This document shows, piece after piece, positions 42,820 to 51,977 of a DNA stretch of 64,000 nt (within the stretch, counting starts at the first letter, position 1; each line of letters opens with the position of its first letter). The notes below the pieces were generated by a model. That model searched no databases. It worked only from the letters and a program-made list of their open reading frames with translations, and was not told the DNA's origin. The position numbers and the translations under genes were made by a program. Source of the stretch: Adhaeribacter aquaticus DSM 16391 (GTDB taxonomy: Bacteria; Bacteroidota; Bacteroidia; Cytophagales; Hymenobacteraceae); the NCBI RefSeq assembly GCF_000473365.1, contig NZ_KI421517.1:3817901-3881900 (forward strand), written 5' to 3'.

Positions 42820-45018
42820 ATGCAAAGAAGAGATTTTATTAAAAGTACGGCCGTTGTGGGCGGTGCTTTTGCCCTGACCGGAACTTCTACCTTAGTTCAG
42901 GCTTCCAATTTAGCAGATACTCCCTGGTTCGATCGTTCTATGCGGTGGGCGCAACTGGCCTTTGTAGAAAGTGACCCCGGGAATTATGATCCTGATTTTT
43001 GGTTGGATTATTTTAAAAGCCTGCATGCGGATGGCGTGTTGTTAAGTGCCGGCGGAATAGTGGCTTTTTACCCCACCAAAGTACCGTTGCATTACCGCAG
43101 TGCCTGGCTTAAAGATCAGGATGTGCTTGGGTACCTGGTAAATGGCTGCCGGAAAATGAACATGTCCATAATTCTGCGCACCGATCCGCATGCAGCTCGT
43201 CAAAATGTGTATGAAGCGCATCCTGATTGGATACATACCCTGGCAGATGGCAGTAAGCGAAAGCACTGGGCTAACCCGGAGTTGTGGGTAACCTGTGCTC
43301 TTGGCCCGTATAATTTTGAATTTATGAGGCAGGTAAACCAGGAAATAACGCAGCGTTACAAACCCGATGCAATTTTCTCTAATCGCTGGTCGGGCCACGG
43401 AATTTGCTATTGCGAACACTGTAAAAAGAATTTTAAAGCTTACTCCGGATTTGAACTGCCTCTATCTACTTCGGTCAACAACAGTACGGCCATGGCATCC
43501 GGCGATAAAAATGATTTGGTTTACCGTAAATATATAACCTGGCGTACGGATCGTTTAAAGGAACTATGGTTTTTATGGGACAAGGAGATCAGGAAACAAA
43601 AATCTACAGCCCGTTTTATTCCGAATGGTTTTCCGGATAAACTACTTACCGGTAAGCATTCTGATTTCTTTTTTGCCGACCAGCAAGCCCGGAGTGGTGT
43701 TATTCCGCCCTGGTCTAACGGTAAGCACGCGAAGGAACTGCGGGCTACCATGGGCATGAAGCCGCAGGTAGGCATTTTTAGCGTAGGAATAGAAGAGCAA
43801 TATCGTTGGAAAGATTCGGTGCAGGATAATTCGGAAATCCGGATTTGGGTAGCCGAAGGCACTGCCAATGGCCTCTTGCCTTGTTTTGTAAAATTTGGTG
43901 GACAGATTTATGATAAACGCTGGATGGCCACAGTAGAAAACTTATATCAGAACTATTATAAAAATGAGAAATACCTCCGCAATACCGCTCCTTTAGCCCG
44001 GGTTGGCATTGTCTATTCAGAGCAAACAGATAAAAATTACGGCGGTAAAGCCTGGCAGAAAAATTACCATGACCATGCCAATGGCGTATATCACGCTCTG
44101 ATTGAAGACCGGCTCCCGTTTGAAATGGTAAATGATCGCCTGATGGATACCGAACACCTGAAACCTTATAAGCTTTTAATTTTACCTAATATTGCAGCGC
44201 TATCGGAAGGGCAATGTGAGCAACTGCGGCAATTTGTGCAAAATGGAGGTAGCCTGGTGGCTACTTATGAAACTTCTTTGTACGATGAAGAAGGCAAACA
44301 GCGAATCAATTTTGGCTTAGCTGATTTACTAGGGGTTACTTATGCTCAGGGAGTAGAAGGCCCAATGCAGAACAGTTACCTGAACTTAAAAGCTGATCCG
44401 GCTACCAAACAATATCACCCGGTACTAAAAGGCCTGGAAGAAGCAAACCGGATAATTAATGCAACCCACCGCGTAAAGGTAAAGGCCAATACTAATTTCC
44501 CAAGCCCGGTAACCTTAGTGCCAACTTACCCCGATTTGCCCATGGAAGACGTATTTCCGCGTCAAGGCGATACGGATATCCGGGAACTTTATTTGCGCGA
44601 AGTAGGGCAGGGGCGGGTAGCTTATATTCCCAGTGATCTGGATCGTACTTTCTGGCAAATTATGAGTACCGATCATAGCAAATTACTCCGGAATACCATT
44701 AGATGGGCCCTGAACGAAGAACCAATGGTAGAGGTAAAAGGTCCCGGCGTTATTGATGTAACTACCTGGCAACAGAAAAATTCCCTGACGGTGCACCTGG
44801 TAAATCTCACCAATCCGATGATGTTAAAAGGCCCTTTTCGGGAGTTGATACCGGTGGATACGCAGGTAAGTATCCGGGTGCCACAAAATAAGAAAGTTAC
44901 CGCAGTACATTTGCTATTAAGTGGCCAGAAACCAGCCTTTGAAAATACAAGAGGTCTTATTCATTTAAAAGTAAATCAGCTTACAGACCATGAAATAATA
45001 GCCTTGGATTTTGCTTAA
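42820..45018 (+). CDS. Tat-exported glycoside hydrolase-like protein with a beta-galactosidase trimerisation-like domain
   Basis: A 732-residue protein. The ATG at 42820 starts a twin-arginine signal (RRDFIKS followed by TAVVGGAFALTG), while an upstream ATG at 42763 would mask it. Residues about 35-380 form a (beta/alpha)8 barrel similar to the hypothetical glycosyl hydrolase families, with the GHGICYCEHCKKNF segment (C-x-C-x-x-C) seen in GH42-like and GHL6-type proteins. Residues about 390-620 resemble the beta-galactosidase trimerisation domain (glutamine-amidotransferase fold: PYKLLILPNIAALSEGQ, VQNGGSLVATYETSLYD). A C-terminal beta-sandwich ends the protein. It should act on a carbohydrate in the periplasm; catalytic residues were not assigned. 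Confidence 0.75.
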   Translation: MQRRDFIKSTAVVGGAFALTGTSTLVQASNLADTPWFDRSMRWAQLAFVESDPGNYDPDFWLDYFKSLHADGVLLSAGGIVAFYPTKVPLHYRSAWLKDQDVLGYLVNGCRKMNMSIILRTDPHAARQNVYEAHPDWIHTLADGSKRKHWANPELWVTCALGPYNFEFMRQVNQEITQRYKPDAIFSNRWSGHGICYCEHCKKNFKAYSGFELPLSTSVNNSTAMASGDKNDLVYRKYITWRTDRLKELWFLWDKEIRKQKSTARFIPNGFPDKLLTGKHSDFFFADQQARSGVIPPWSNGKHAKELRATMGMKPQVGIFSVGIEEQYRWKDSVQDNSEIRIWVAEGTANGLLPCFVKFGGQIYDKRWMATVENLYQNYYKNEKYLRNTAPLARVGIVYSEQTDKNYGGKAWQKNYHDHANGVYHALIEDRLPFEMVNDRLMDTEHLKPYKLLILPNIAALSEGQCEQLRQFVQNGGSLVATYETSLYDEEGKQRINFGLADLLGVTYAQGVEGPMQNSYLNLKADPATKQYHPVLKGLEEANRIINATHRVKVKANTNFPSPVTLVPTYPDLPMEDVFPRQGDTDIRELYLREVGQGRVAYIPSDLDRTFWQIMSTDHSKLLRNTIRWALNEEPMVEVKGPGVIDVTTWQQKNSLTVHLVNLTNPMMLKGPFRELIPVDTQVSIRVPQNKKVTAVHLLLSGQKPAFENTRGLIHLKVNQLTDHEIIALDFA

Positions 45019-45022
45019 TATA

Positions 45023-45055
45023 AAAGCTCCTGGAGCAGAGCACTCCAGGAGCTTT
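45023..45055 (+). terminator. hairpin terminator
   Basis: Perfect 13-base arms at 45023-45035 and 45043-45055, starting five bases after the GH-like stop codon. GC content of the stem is moderate, and T residues end the right arm. Confidence 0.75.
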
Positions 45056-45286
45056 AACAATTACTCTTAATTTTATCTACGGGATAATCAAGAAGAAACA
45101 TAGTATGCTAATTTATTCTAATATTTTAACTATCACTTACAAGAAAATAATAAGCTTAAGCTAAGTTGGATAAAATACTTTCTCCTCTTGAAAATGTTTT
45201 ATTGTAAGTTTTAAAAGTTGATAGTAAAAATTGTGAAATGAAATTAGCAAAGCTTAGTAGAACTACACATAGAAGCTGGCTAAATC

Positions 45287-46585
45287 TTATTTAGCTATAC
45301 CAACCCTTACTTTCTTATTTTTAAGCTTATGGGTTTCTAAAGCCTTTACTACTTTATCGGCCTTGGTTCGGGATACGGCAGCAAAGGTTACATAATCCTG
45401 CACAGCAATTAAACCTAATTCTTCTTTCTGTAAGCCGCCTTTTTGTAACAGGAAACCTGCCACATCGCCTTTGCTTATTTTGTCTTTTTTGCCGGCACTT
45501 AAATAAATAGTTTCCCAAGGACTTGGCGGAGGTAGAACAGGGCGTGTGGGCAATCTTTCGGTCTGTAAAGAGGCTGGAAGGTAGCCAGGTTTTTCGCCGG
45601 GATTTAGCAATACATAAGCTGTGCCTTTCGCCTGCATCCGGGCTGTACGGCCATTACGGTGAACAAAAGTTTCGGCAGTGGCTAGTTCATAATGCACCAC
45701 ATTTTCTATTTCCGGAATATCCAGGCCACGGGCGGCCAGGTCGGTGCTTATAAGCAGATTATAAGTGCCGTTTCGGAATTTCATTAAAGCTCTTTCCCGG
45801 TCAGGTTGTTCTAATCCCCCGTGAAAAATGCCATGAGCCAGTCTTTTCTGGTTAAGGTAAGCACTTAGTGCTTCCACGGCATCCCGTTGGTTGCAAAATA
45901 CTAAAGTAGGGGCATTTCCTATTTTACATAATAAACTAAACAAAGTACTTTCTTTGTCTTCATTAAGAACAGGAACAGCTTTAAGTTCTAAATCAGAAAT
46001 GCTTTGATTGTCGGTAAGGAAATTTAATGTCTCATAATTTCGCAAGCCCGTAAATCCGGGTATTTTTTGCATGGAAGTAGCTGAAGTGAGTAGCCGTTTT
46101 TTTACCCGGGGGAGTTGTTCAATAATAAACTTCATTTCGGCTTCAAACCCAAATTCCAATGCTTTGTCAAACTCATCGAGTACCAGCGTATGCACAGAAG
46201 TGCCGGTAAGGTTACCTTCCCGTAAGTGAAAAGCAATCCGACCCGGAGTACCTATCAAAATAGCAGGAGGATTGGTTAGACTACTTTTTTCCGAGGTGGT
46301 GTTGTGCCCCCCATAAAAGCATTTAATCCGGAAGCCGGTACCCATTTGGCTTAAAACCTGTTCTATTTGTAAAGCCAGTTCCCGGGCCGGTACTAACACC
46401 AAAGCTTGTACGCCAGTAACTTCAGGTGATAGCAGGTTTAAAAGTGGCAATAAAAATCCCAAGGTTTTCCCAGAACCAGTAGGAGCCAGTAAAACCATAT
46501 CCTGGCGGGAGGCTACTTCAAGAGCCGCTTCCTGCATAGGGTTTAATTTGGATATGTTAAGTTTCTGAAGCGCTTGTTCCAACAT
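45287..46585 (-). CDS. DEAD-box RNA helicase with DbpA-type C-terminal RNA-binding domain
   Basis: A 432-residue ATP-dependent RNA helicase. Motif I is APTGSGKT (34-41), Ia PARELALQ, Ib TPGRI, II DEFD (137-140) in place of DEAD, III SAT (168-170), and VI HRNGRTAR. The last 70 residues (KGDVAGFLLQKGGLQKEELGLIAVQDY...FAAVSR) match the DbpA RNA-binding domain, which in E. coli targets 23S rRNA helix 92 during 50S assembly. The Ala-to-Phe change in motif II is unusual but keeps both acidic residues. It is monocistronic. Confidence 0.87.
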   Translation of the reverse strand: MLEQALQKLNISKLNPMQEAALEVASRQDMVLLAPTGSGKTLGFLLPLLNLLSPEVTGVQALVLVPARELALQIEQVLSQMGTGFRIKCFYGGHNTTSEKSSLTNPPAILIGTPGRIAFHLREGNLTGTSVHTLVLDEFDKALEFGFEAEMKFIIEQLPRVKKRLLTSATSMQKIPGFTGLRNYETLNFLTDNQSISDLELKAVPVLNEDKESTLFSLLCKIGNAPTLVFCNQRDAVEALSAYLNQKRLAHGIFHGGLEQPDRERALMKFRNGTYNLLISTDLAARGLDIPEIENVVHYELATAETFVHRNGRTARMQAKGTAYVLLNPGEKPGYLPASLQTERLPTRPVLPPPSPWETIYLSAGKKDKISKGDVAGFLLQKGGLQKEELGLIAVQDYVTFAAVSRTKADKVVKALETHKLKNKKVRVGIAK

Positions 46586-46756
46586 GGGTTTGATTTTAGA
46601 TTTTGGTAAAGGTACGGGAATAAAGCCTAATTTAGTTTCTATTGTTTATACTGGATAGTGGGCGACTATGTAGTTTTAGGTTTTATCCAAAAAGAAAGAA
46701 GCAGCAAAAAAGCTGGAAAGGGATCAACAAGTTAGGTGTTAGGCGGTCTTTAATAA

Positions 46757-46788
46757 AAAAAAGGTGTAGCTTTTGCTACACCTTTTTT
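46757..46788 (-). terminator. terminator of the TolB-like gene
   Basis: Perfect 14-base arms at 46757-46770 and 46775-46788 with a 4-base loop and an A-run on the plus strand, giving a T-run on the minus strand. Located 22 bases past the stop of the TolB-like gene. Confidence 0.85.
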
Positions 46789-46809
46789 ACTAGCTGTTCA
46801 TTGGAAAGC

Positions 46810-48390
46810 TTATTTTGTTTTCTCGGTACTTGCAGGTTCGGCTACCTGCGAATTACTAACAAAAGCAATTGATTTGCTATCCGGAGACCAGGAATTAACA
46901 TTTAGGGTTCCCTGGCCACCATATAAGTAAGCAATTACCCGAGGGGCACCGCCATTTACCGGCATTAACCGCAACGTTACCCGTTGGTAAAAAGGATGGG
47001 CATCCGGATCAATATCGGTCGGGAAAGAAATATAGGCAATCCATTTTCCATCCGGCGATAGGTGCGGAAACCAATTATGATTTTCGTCAAAGGTTAATTG
47101 TTCTTTACCAGTACCATCTGGTTTCATCCGCCAGAGCTGCATGGTGCCGGTTGGGTTGGCGTTGTAATAAATATATTTGCCGTCTGGCGAATATTCCGGC
47201 CCATCCACATGCCCCGAAGTATTTTTAGTTAAAGCTACTTCCTTACGGGTAGTTACGTCAGCCTTGTAGATGTTATAGATTTTAGCACCGTCGCGTTGGG
47301 CTACAAAGGCCACATCCTTATTATTGGGTGCCCAGCCATGCCAGTAAGACGGCGATTTTTCGGTAATCAATTTAGGCGTACCGCCTTGTAGCTGTAATAC
47401 GTAAATGTAGGAGCCTCCCGCAACACCTTCCCGGCCGCCACTAATAGCTAACTGTTTGCCATTAAAAGAAATACCGTGGTCGTTGTTAATGCGGGTTACA
47501 CTTCCCGTGTTCAGTTTTTCCGGTGTCCCTCCCGTAACCGGAATGGTGTAGATAGCCCCACCTCCGTTGTAAAGTAATTTTTTACCGCCCGGCATCCAGT
47601 TAGGGGCTTCAAACCGTTCCGGCGATTCCAAAATTACTTTTCTTTTGCCGTCAGCAATAGTCATGGTTTCGAGGCGGCAGCCTAACACCGGTTGGTTTTT
47701 AGGCAAAGTTTTCTGTATTTGGGGGTTAGGATGGTAAATGCTGGCTACGGGTTTGTCTATCCGCACATTCCAAACGCGGGCTTCTTCTACCACATCGGGG
47801 TTATGCGACGAAATAAATAAACCAGCCAGTACGGCATCCGGCATATCCGGCAGTTCGTGCGAACCTACTTCTTGTAAGGGTTCGCCCCAGTTGGCTACCC
47901 GCATAATCATTTTCTTGCCAGTGCGCTCCAGCTGAATAACCTGGAAAGGTGTTTTTTTCGGGTAAAAAATTTCATCTTGCGGGTCGCGCATAAAAGCACC
48001 TCGAATTGGCCGCCATTGTAATACCGTCAGACCATCGCCGTGAATTACTGCGTTCATGCTGGCCGCCGATTCATCTGCCGATTCCCGTACCATCCAACCT
48101 ATTTTCCGGTGCGGATCTACGCCTTTTCCAATAAACTCGAAATTAGCTGTCAGGATGAAATCTCCTTGCAGCTTGTTATAAAGGTAATGAAATTCATCCC
48201 GGTTAAACCAGATGTTACTGCCTCCGCCTTTTAAGTGGTAGGTTTGGGTAGCTTGCTCGTACGTTGACGCACCGGCATTTTTAGGTCTCCCCACATCGGC
48301 GTGGTTCTGGAAAATACCGACGGCATTGTTTTGGGCAAAACTCATTGTGCTTAGCAGGCAGCAGGTAATAAAAGATAACAGTTTTAGCAT
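46810..48390 (-). CDS. secreted TolB-like beta-propeller protein
   Basis: A 526-residue exported protein with a Sec signal peptide (residues 1-19, ending TMSFAQ). Residues about 20-210 look like a concanavalin-type (DUF1349-like) beta-sandwich (FILTANFEFIGKG...KIGWMVRES). Residues about 235-520 contain WD40/PD40 repeats of the TolB type: YSPDGKYIYYNAN, LSPDGKWIAYISF and WSPDSKSIAFVSN. Such proteins are periplasmic, and their target is often unknown; similar sequences are annotated as TolB-like or biopolymer-transporter-like. It is a single gene with its own terminator. Confidence 0.82.
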   Translation of the reverse strand: MLKLLSFITCCLLSTMSFAQNNAVGIFQNHADVGRPKNAGASTYEQATQTYHLKGGGSNIWFNRDEFHYLYNKLQGDFILTANFEFIGKGVDPHRKIGWMVRESADESAASMNAVIHGDGLTVLQWRPIRGAFMRDPQDEIFYPKKTPFQVIQLERTGKKMIMRVANWGEPLQEVGSHELPDMPDAVLAGLFISSHNPDVVEEARVWNVRIDKPVASIYHPNPQIQKTLPKNQPVLGCRLETMTIADGKRKVILESPERFEAPNWMPGGKKLLYNGGGAIYTIPVTGGTPEKLNTGSVTRINNDHGISFNGKQLAISGGREGVAGGSYIYVLQLQGGTPKLITEKSPSYWHGWAPNNKDVAFVAQRDGAKIYNIYKADVTTRKEVALTKNTSGHVDGPEYSPDGKYIYYNANPTGTMQLWRMKPDGTGKEQLTFDENHNWFPHLSPDGKWIAYISFPTDIDPDAHPFYQRVTLRLMPVNGGAPRVIAYLYGGQGTLNVNSWSPDSKSIAFVSNSQVAEPASTEKTK

Positions 48391-48552
48391 AGTTTGAGCA
48401 TTAATGTGGTGGATTTTAATTAAATAAAGTTGCCAAGAGCTTCTAAATTCATTATAGCTTAGAAAGTTAAATAAAATAAATCCAATATAGCGATTTACTT
48501 ACGTTGCTTCCTCCTTATTAAAATAAGACAAGTCTGAAAAGGCAGTTCCCTA

Positions 48553-49554
48553 TTAAGTAAGCTGCTTTTTAGATAAGAATACAAAAGAACTTAATACAGC
48601 TAATAGCCCACCAATAATGGTAAAAACCACTCGTTCCAAAGCTATGGCGTATGGATTAGCCGCATGTGAACCAAGCAGCAATAAAACAAACATGGTTATA
48701 AAAATTACCGCTACAGCATAATTTTTCCGCACAAAATATAAGAACAGGAAAACCAGCACCCCTGATAGTAATATCTGCACCAAAGGAGAGGGGTGCAGAA
48801 AAAGAATAAAGCTGCCGGCAATACAACCGGCCAGGGTACCCAGTAGGCGTTCGCCAACCTTTTTCAATGTTTGAGTATGGCTTACCTGTAGCACTACAAT
48901 AGCAGTAAAGGGCATCCAGTACCCGTGCGGGTATCCGGCATAGTGGTCAATGGTTAAACCGATAACTAATAACAAACCTAGTTCAATGGCATATATTACC
49001 AGGCTTTGTGGCAACCATAATTTAGAGGCTGTTGTAATTTCTTCAGTACCTTCAAGAGGTATGGGCTTATAAGTTACCAATAGTAATCCCAAAATAAAAT
49101 CTAAAACTAAACCTAAAGCCCCGCCGGTTGCCGTGGCTATAATTGGTTCCAATAGCCGGTGGTCGGTTAAAGCCATAAAATAAAGTACGCCGGCTGGTAT
49201 TACAATATCGGGCCAGTTCTTGGGAAAAAGTTGGCGCCAATAGGCAAAGCTAAAAGCCAATAATACGGCACCCACAAGGGTAAAAAGCAGGTTAGTCCGG
49301 GTTAAAACGGCCAGGGTGGTGGTGGCAATCAGAATTAAAGCTCCCTGTAGTACCATGCCCGATCTTTTCAGAAGCGTTGTTTTGGCATTAATTCCCGAAA
49401 CACTTTGTATGGCGACCACCAGAAATCCGGCAAGGGTAGCTTGCCCGGTTAAATGTATCAGACTTAAACCCAGTACTACTGCCAAAGCCGAAAAAAAAGC
49501 GTTTTGATTAATTGAAACAGAAACTATTTTTTGGTTGAAAGAAAGGTTAGGCAT
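48553..49554 (-). CDS. FUSC family inner-membrane protein
   Basis: A 333-residue membrane protein with about ten hydrophobic segments in two homologous halves. GYWMPFTAIVVLQVSHTQTLKKVGERLLGTLAG is the characteristic FUSC/YccS/aromatic-acid exporter motif (H/Q-x-T...R-x-x-G-T). FUSC proteins in other bacteria export aromatic carboxylic acids such as p-hydroxybenzoate, or are of unknown function. It is single; the next upstream gene (49623) is on the same strand 68 bases away and may be co-transcribed. Confidence 0.82.
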   Translation of the reverse strand: MPNLSFNQKIVSVSINQNAFFSALAVVLGLSLIHLTGQATLAGFLVVAIQSVSGINAKTTLLKRSGMVLQGALILIATTTLAVLTRTNLLFTLVGAVLLAFSFAYWRQLFPKNWPDIVIPAGVLYFMALTDHRLLEPIIATATGGALGLVLDFILGLLLVTYKPIPLEGTEEITTASKLWLPQSLVIYAIELGLLLVIGLTIDHYAGYPHGYWMPFTAIVVLQVSHTQTLKKVGERLLGTLAGCIAGSFILFLHPSPLVQILLSGVLVFLFLYFVRKNYAVAVIFITMFVLLLLGSHAANPYAIALERVVFTIIGGLLAVLSSFVFLSKKQLT

Positions 49555-49622
49555 CAGAAAATAATTTAAGGAAAAGAATGAAGAGCCAGTCCGCGAAGTG
49601 GTGGGTTGGAATTACCAGACCG

Positions 49623-50030
49623 TTATTCTACAGCCCGAAAGTATATTTTATCCGGAAATTTCCCTAGGGCAAATAAGGTAACATCGCACAACCACACCGA
49701 TTGAATGGCATGGTTGATGGGTTTATAATAAGCGCCTCCTCCCGGATCTGCTAATTTAGTCCGTTCCATAGCCAAGGCTCCCGGAAAAGGTTTTTCACTC
49801 ATTTCTACCTTTACCCGTGCTTTTCCTTTGGCTAAAAAATCCAGCATATCATCGGCGCCGGCTACCATGGCCAGGTTTCCTTTAGGACCCGGGTAGGAGG
49901 GCAGGTCTATGTACCAAGTACCATGCGGCTCTTTATAGAAAGAAAATAAAATAGGGTCATCTTCTGATTTCTTCCATCCAGTCAGCAATGCCACCCCAAT
50001 TCCTATCATTAATTGCATTATCCAGATCAT
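49623..50030 (-). CDS. conserved-looking hypothetical protein
   Basis: A 135-residue protein with a hydrophobic N-terminus (MIWIMQLMIGIGVALLTGW) that may be a membrane anchor or signal. The rest has FYKEPHGTWYIDLPSYPGPKGNLAMVAGADDML and a C-terminal segment SVWLCDVTLFALGKFPDKIYF. I do not recognise a defined family, and no catalytic motif is visible. It probably shares a transcript with the FUSC gene. Confidence 0.6.
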   Translation of the reverse strand: MIWIMQLMIGIGVALLTGWKKSEDDPILFSFYKEPHGTWYIDLPSYPGPKGNLAMVAGADDMLDFLAKGKARVKVEMSEKPFPGALAMERTKLADPGGGAYYKPINHAIQSVWLCDVTLFALGKFPDKIYFRAVE

Positions 50031-50359
50031 ATTTTAAAAACCGATCTTGGTTTAAGAATGTTACAATAAATTTAGCTACGAAATGGCCAATAAATTACTA
50101 ACTTAATTAAAGGTTTAAATTTGCAAATTAGGCATTATCAGGAGAAGGTACAGCGGCTATTCACCCAGTAACAGCGGGTTTAAATATTATTTGAGAAGTA
50201 AAACTTCTAGTTATGGGAATTGGCCTCCTACCAAGATATTTTTACCACTAGCTCAAATTCTAAGTATTATTTCCTTATTTTGGCTTTAAAATGAACAGGT
50301 AAACCTTTGTAAATACATAAAATTCCTGTTTTCCGCCTTTTGCTGTTTAAATTCACCTC
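50031..50359. other. divergent intergenic region
   Basis: 329 bases. The only item is the candidate promoter at 50279-50309 for the symporter gene. No gene or repeat seen. Confidence 0.5.
50279..50309 (+). promoter_or_regulatory. candidate promoter of the AGCS symporter
   Basis: TTTG (50279-50282), 19 bases, then AACCTTTG (50302-50309), which differs from TAnnTTTG at one base. The spacing is that of the Bacteroidota -33/-7 pair, and the start codon lies 50 bases downstream. Confidence 0.42.
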
Positions 50360-51802
50360 ATGGAAAAAATTATTGCCGATATCAATGATATTGTCTGGAG
50401 CAACGCTTTAATCATTCTTTGCCTGGGTACAGGTATTTATTTTTCAGTAGTTACCAAATTTCTACAAGTGCGGTACTTCCGCGAAATGATTCACTTATTG
50501 TTTAACAGTTCGGCTTCTGCTAAGGGGGTAAGTTCTTTCCAGGCTTTTTCTATTGCCATTGCGGGCCGGGTAGGTACTGGTAATATTGCCGGTGTAGCCA
50601 CGGCTATTGCCATGGGCGGACCTGGTGCTATCTTCTGGATGTGGATGATTGCCTTTTTAGGCAGCGCATCTGCTTTTATTGAAGCTACCCTGGGCCAGAT
50701 TTACAAAGAAGTAAAAGATGGCCAATACCGGGGCGGACCGGCCTTTTATATAGAAAAAGGATTGGGCATGAAGCGGTATGCTGTTGTTTTTGCCGTTGCT
50801 ACTATTATAAGTACAGCTTTATTATTACCAGGTGTACAAAGCAACAGCATTGCCATGGGCATCAGAAATGCTTTTCCTGTTTCTCCTATTGTTACGGGTG
50901 GGGCAGTGTCCTTTTTATTAGCCCTTATAATTTTTGGAGGAGTAAGACGGATTGGTAAGGTGGCTGAAATTCTGGTTCCTTTCATGGCGGGAGCTTATAT
51001 AATAATGGAGGTCATTATCATCCTGGTAAATATTGCTGAAATTCCAGCCATTATGAGCCTCATAATTCGCTCGGCTTTTAATCTGGAACCAGCCTTTGCC
51101 GGTGTATTTGGCATGGCAGTTTCCTGGGGCGTAAAAAGGGGAATATATTCTAATGAAGCAGGTCAGGGTACGGCCCCCCACGCAGCAGCAGCGGCAGAGG
51201 CCAGTCACCCGGTAAAGCAGGGTCTGGTACAAGCTTTCTCAGTGTACGTAGATACGCTTTTTGTTTGTACGGCTACGGCTTTTATGATTTTATTTACCGG
51301 ACAATATAATGTGGTTAATCCAGCCGGTGGTTTTTTAATGGAGAATATACCCGGTGTGCCCTTTGGTTCTGAATTTACCCAACAGGCAGTAAATACCCAT
51401 TTTCCTACCTTAGGTGGAAGTTTTGTGGCTATTGCTTTACTGCTTTTTGCTTTTACTACCATTATGGCGTATTACTACATTGCCGAAACTAATTTGAGTT
51501 ACCTGATGGGAAAACACAACTATAAATGGTTGTATGTAGTGCTGCGTTTCCTGATCTTAGGTGCCACCTTTTTGGGTTCCGTAAAAACAGCTGAATCGGC
51601 TTGGGCTTTAGGCGATATTGGGGTAGGTATTATGGCCTGGTTAAATATTGTTGCTATTCTGCTTTTGCAGAAGCCTGCCTTACGGGCTCTTAAAGATTAC
51701 CAGGCGCAGAAAAAAGCTGGGCTGGATCCCGTTTTTAATCCAACCGAATTAGGAATCAAGCAGGCCGACCAATGGGAAAAGCAAGAAATGATAGCCCGGT
51801 AA
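50360..51802 (+). CDS. sodium:alanine symporter (AGCS family)
   Basis: A 480-residue inner-membrane transporter with about 11 membrane segments that imports alanine or glycine with sodium. FSIAIAGRVGTGNIAGVATAIAMGGPGA and NEAGQGTAPHAAAAAEASHPVKQGL are the two diagnostic AGCS segments. Length is normal. The substrate (alanine, glycine or both) is not distinguishable. It is monocistronic with a candidate promoter and a terminator at 51822-51866. Confidence 0.92.
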   Translation: MEKIIADINDIVWSNALIILCLGTGIYFSVVTKFLQVRYFREMIHLLFNSSASAKGVSSFQAFSIAIAGRVGTGNIAGVATAIAMGGPGAIFWMWMIAFLGSASAFIEATLGQIYKEVKDGQYRGGPAFYIEKGLGMKRYAVVFAVATIISTALLLPGVQSNSIAMGIRNAFPVSPIVTGGAVSFLLALIIFGGVRRIGKVAEILVPFMAGAYIIMEVIIILVNIAEIPAIMSLIIRSAFNLEPAFAGVFGMAVSWGVKRGIYSNEAGQGTAPHAAAAAEASHPVKQGLVQAFSVYVDTLFVCTATAFMILFTGQYNVVNPAGGFLMENIPGVPFGSEFTQQAVNTHFPTLGGSFVAIALLLFAFTTIMAYYYIAETNLSYLMGKHNYKWLYVVLRFLILGATFLGSVKTAESAWALGDIGVGIMAWLNIVAILLLQKPALRALKDYQAQKKAGLDPVFNPTELGIKQADQWEKQEMIAR

Positions 51803-51821
51803 TACCTGTTTTATAAATTTT

Positions 51822-51866
51822 AAAAGAAGCCATGGCGGGTATATTCATCTGTCATGGTTTCTTTTT
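51822..51866 (+). terminator. terminator of the AGCS gene
   Basis: Arms 51822-51834 and 51853-51865 pair over 13 bases with one G-U pair, followed by T residues. Confidence 0.7.
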
Positions 51867-51977
51867 TAAGTCTACACAGCAAAGATTACTAGGTTTATTC
51901 TCCTGGAGTAATTTGTTTTTCATTATGTTTGAGTCTTTCCAGGATAAAAGAAATACAGTTTTGCCTGTTGGGCAGCT

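Noticed and set aside
46642..46872. 76-codon plus-strand frame near the TolB-like gene
   Set aside because: It crosses the terminator hairpin at 46757-46788 and overlaps the end of the TolB-like gene; the Cys/Phe/Lys-rich product looks like chance.
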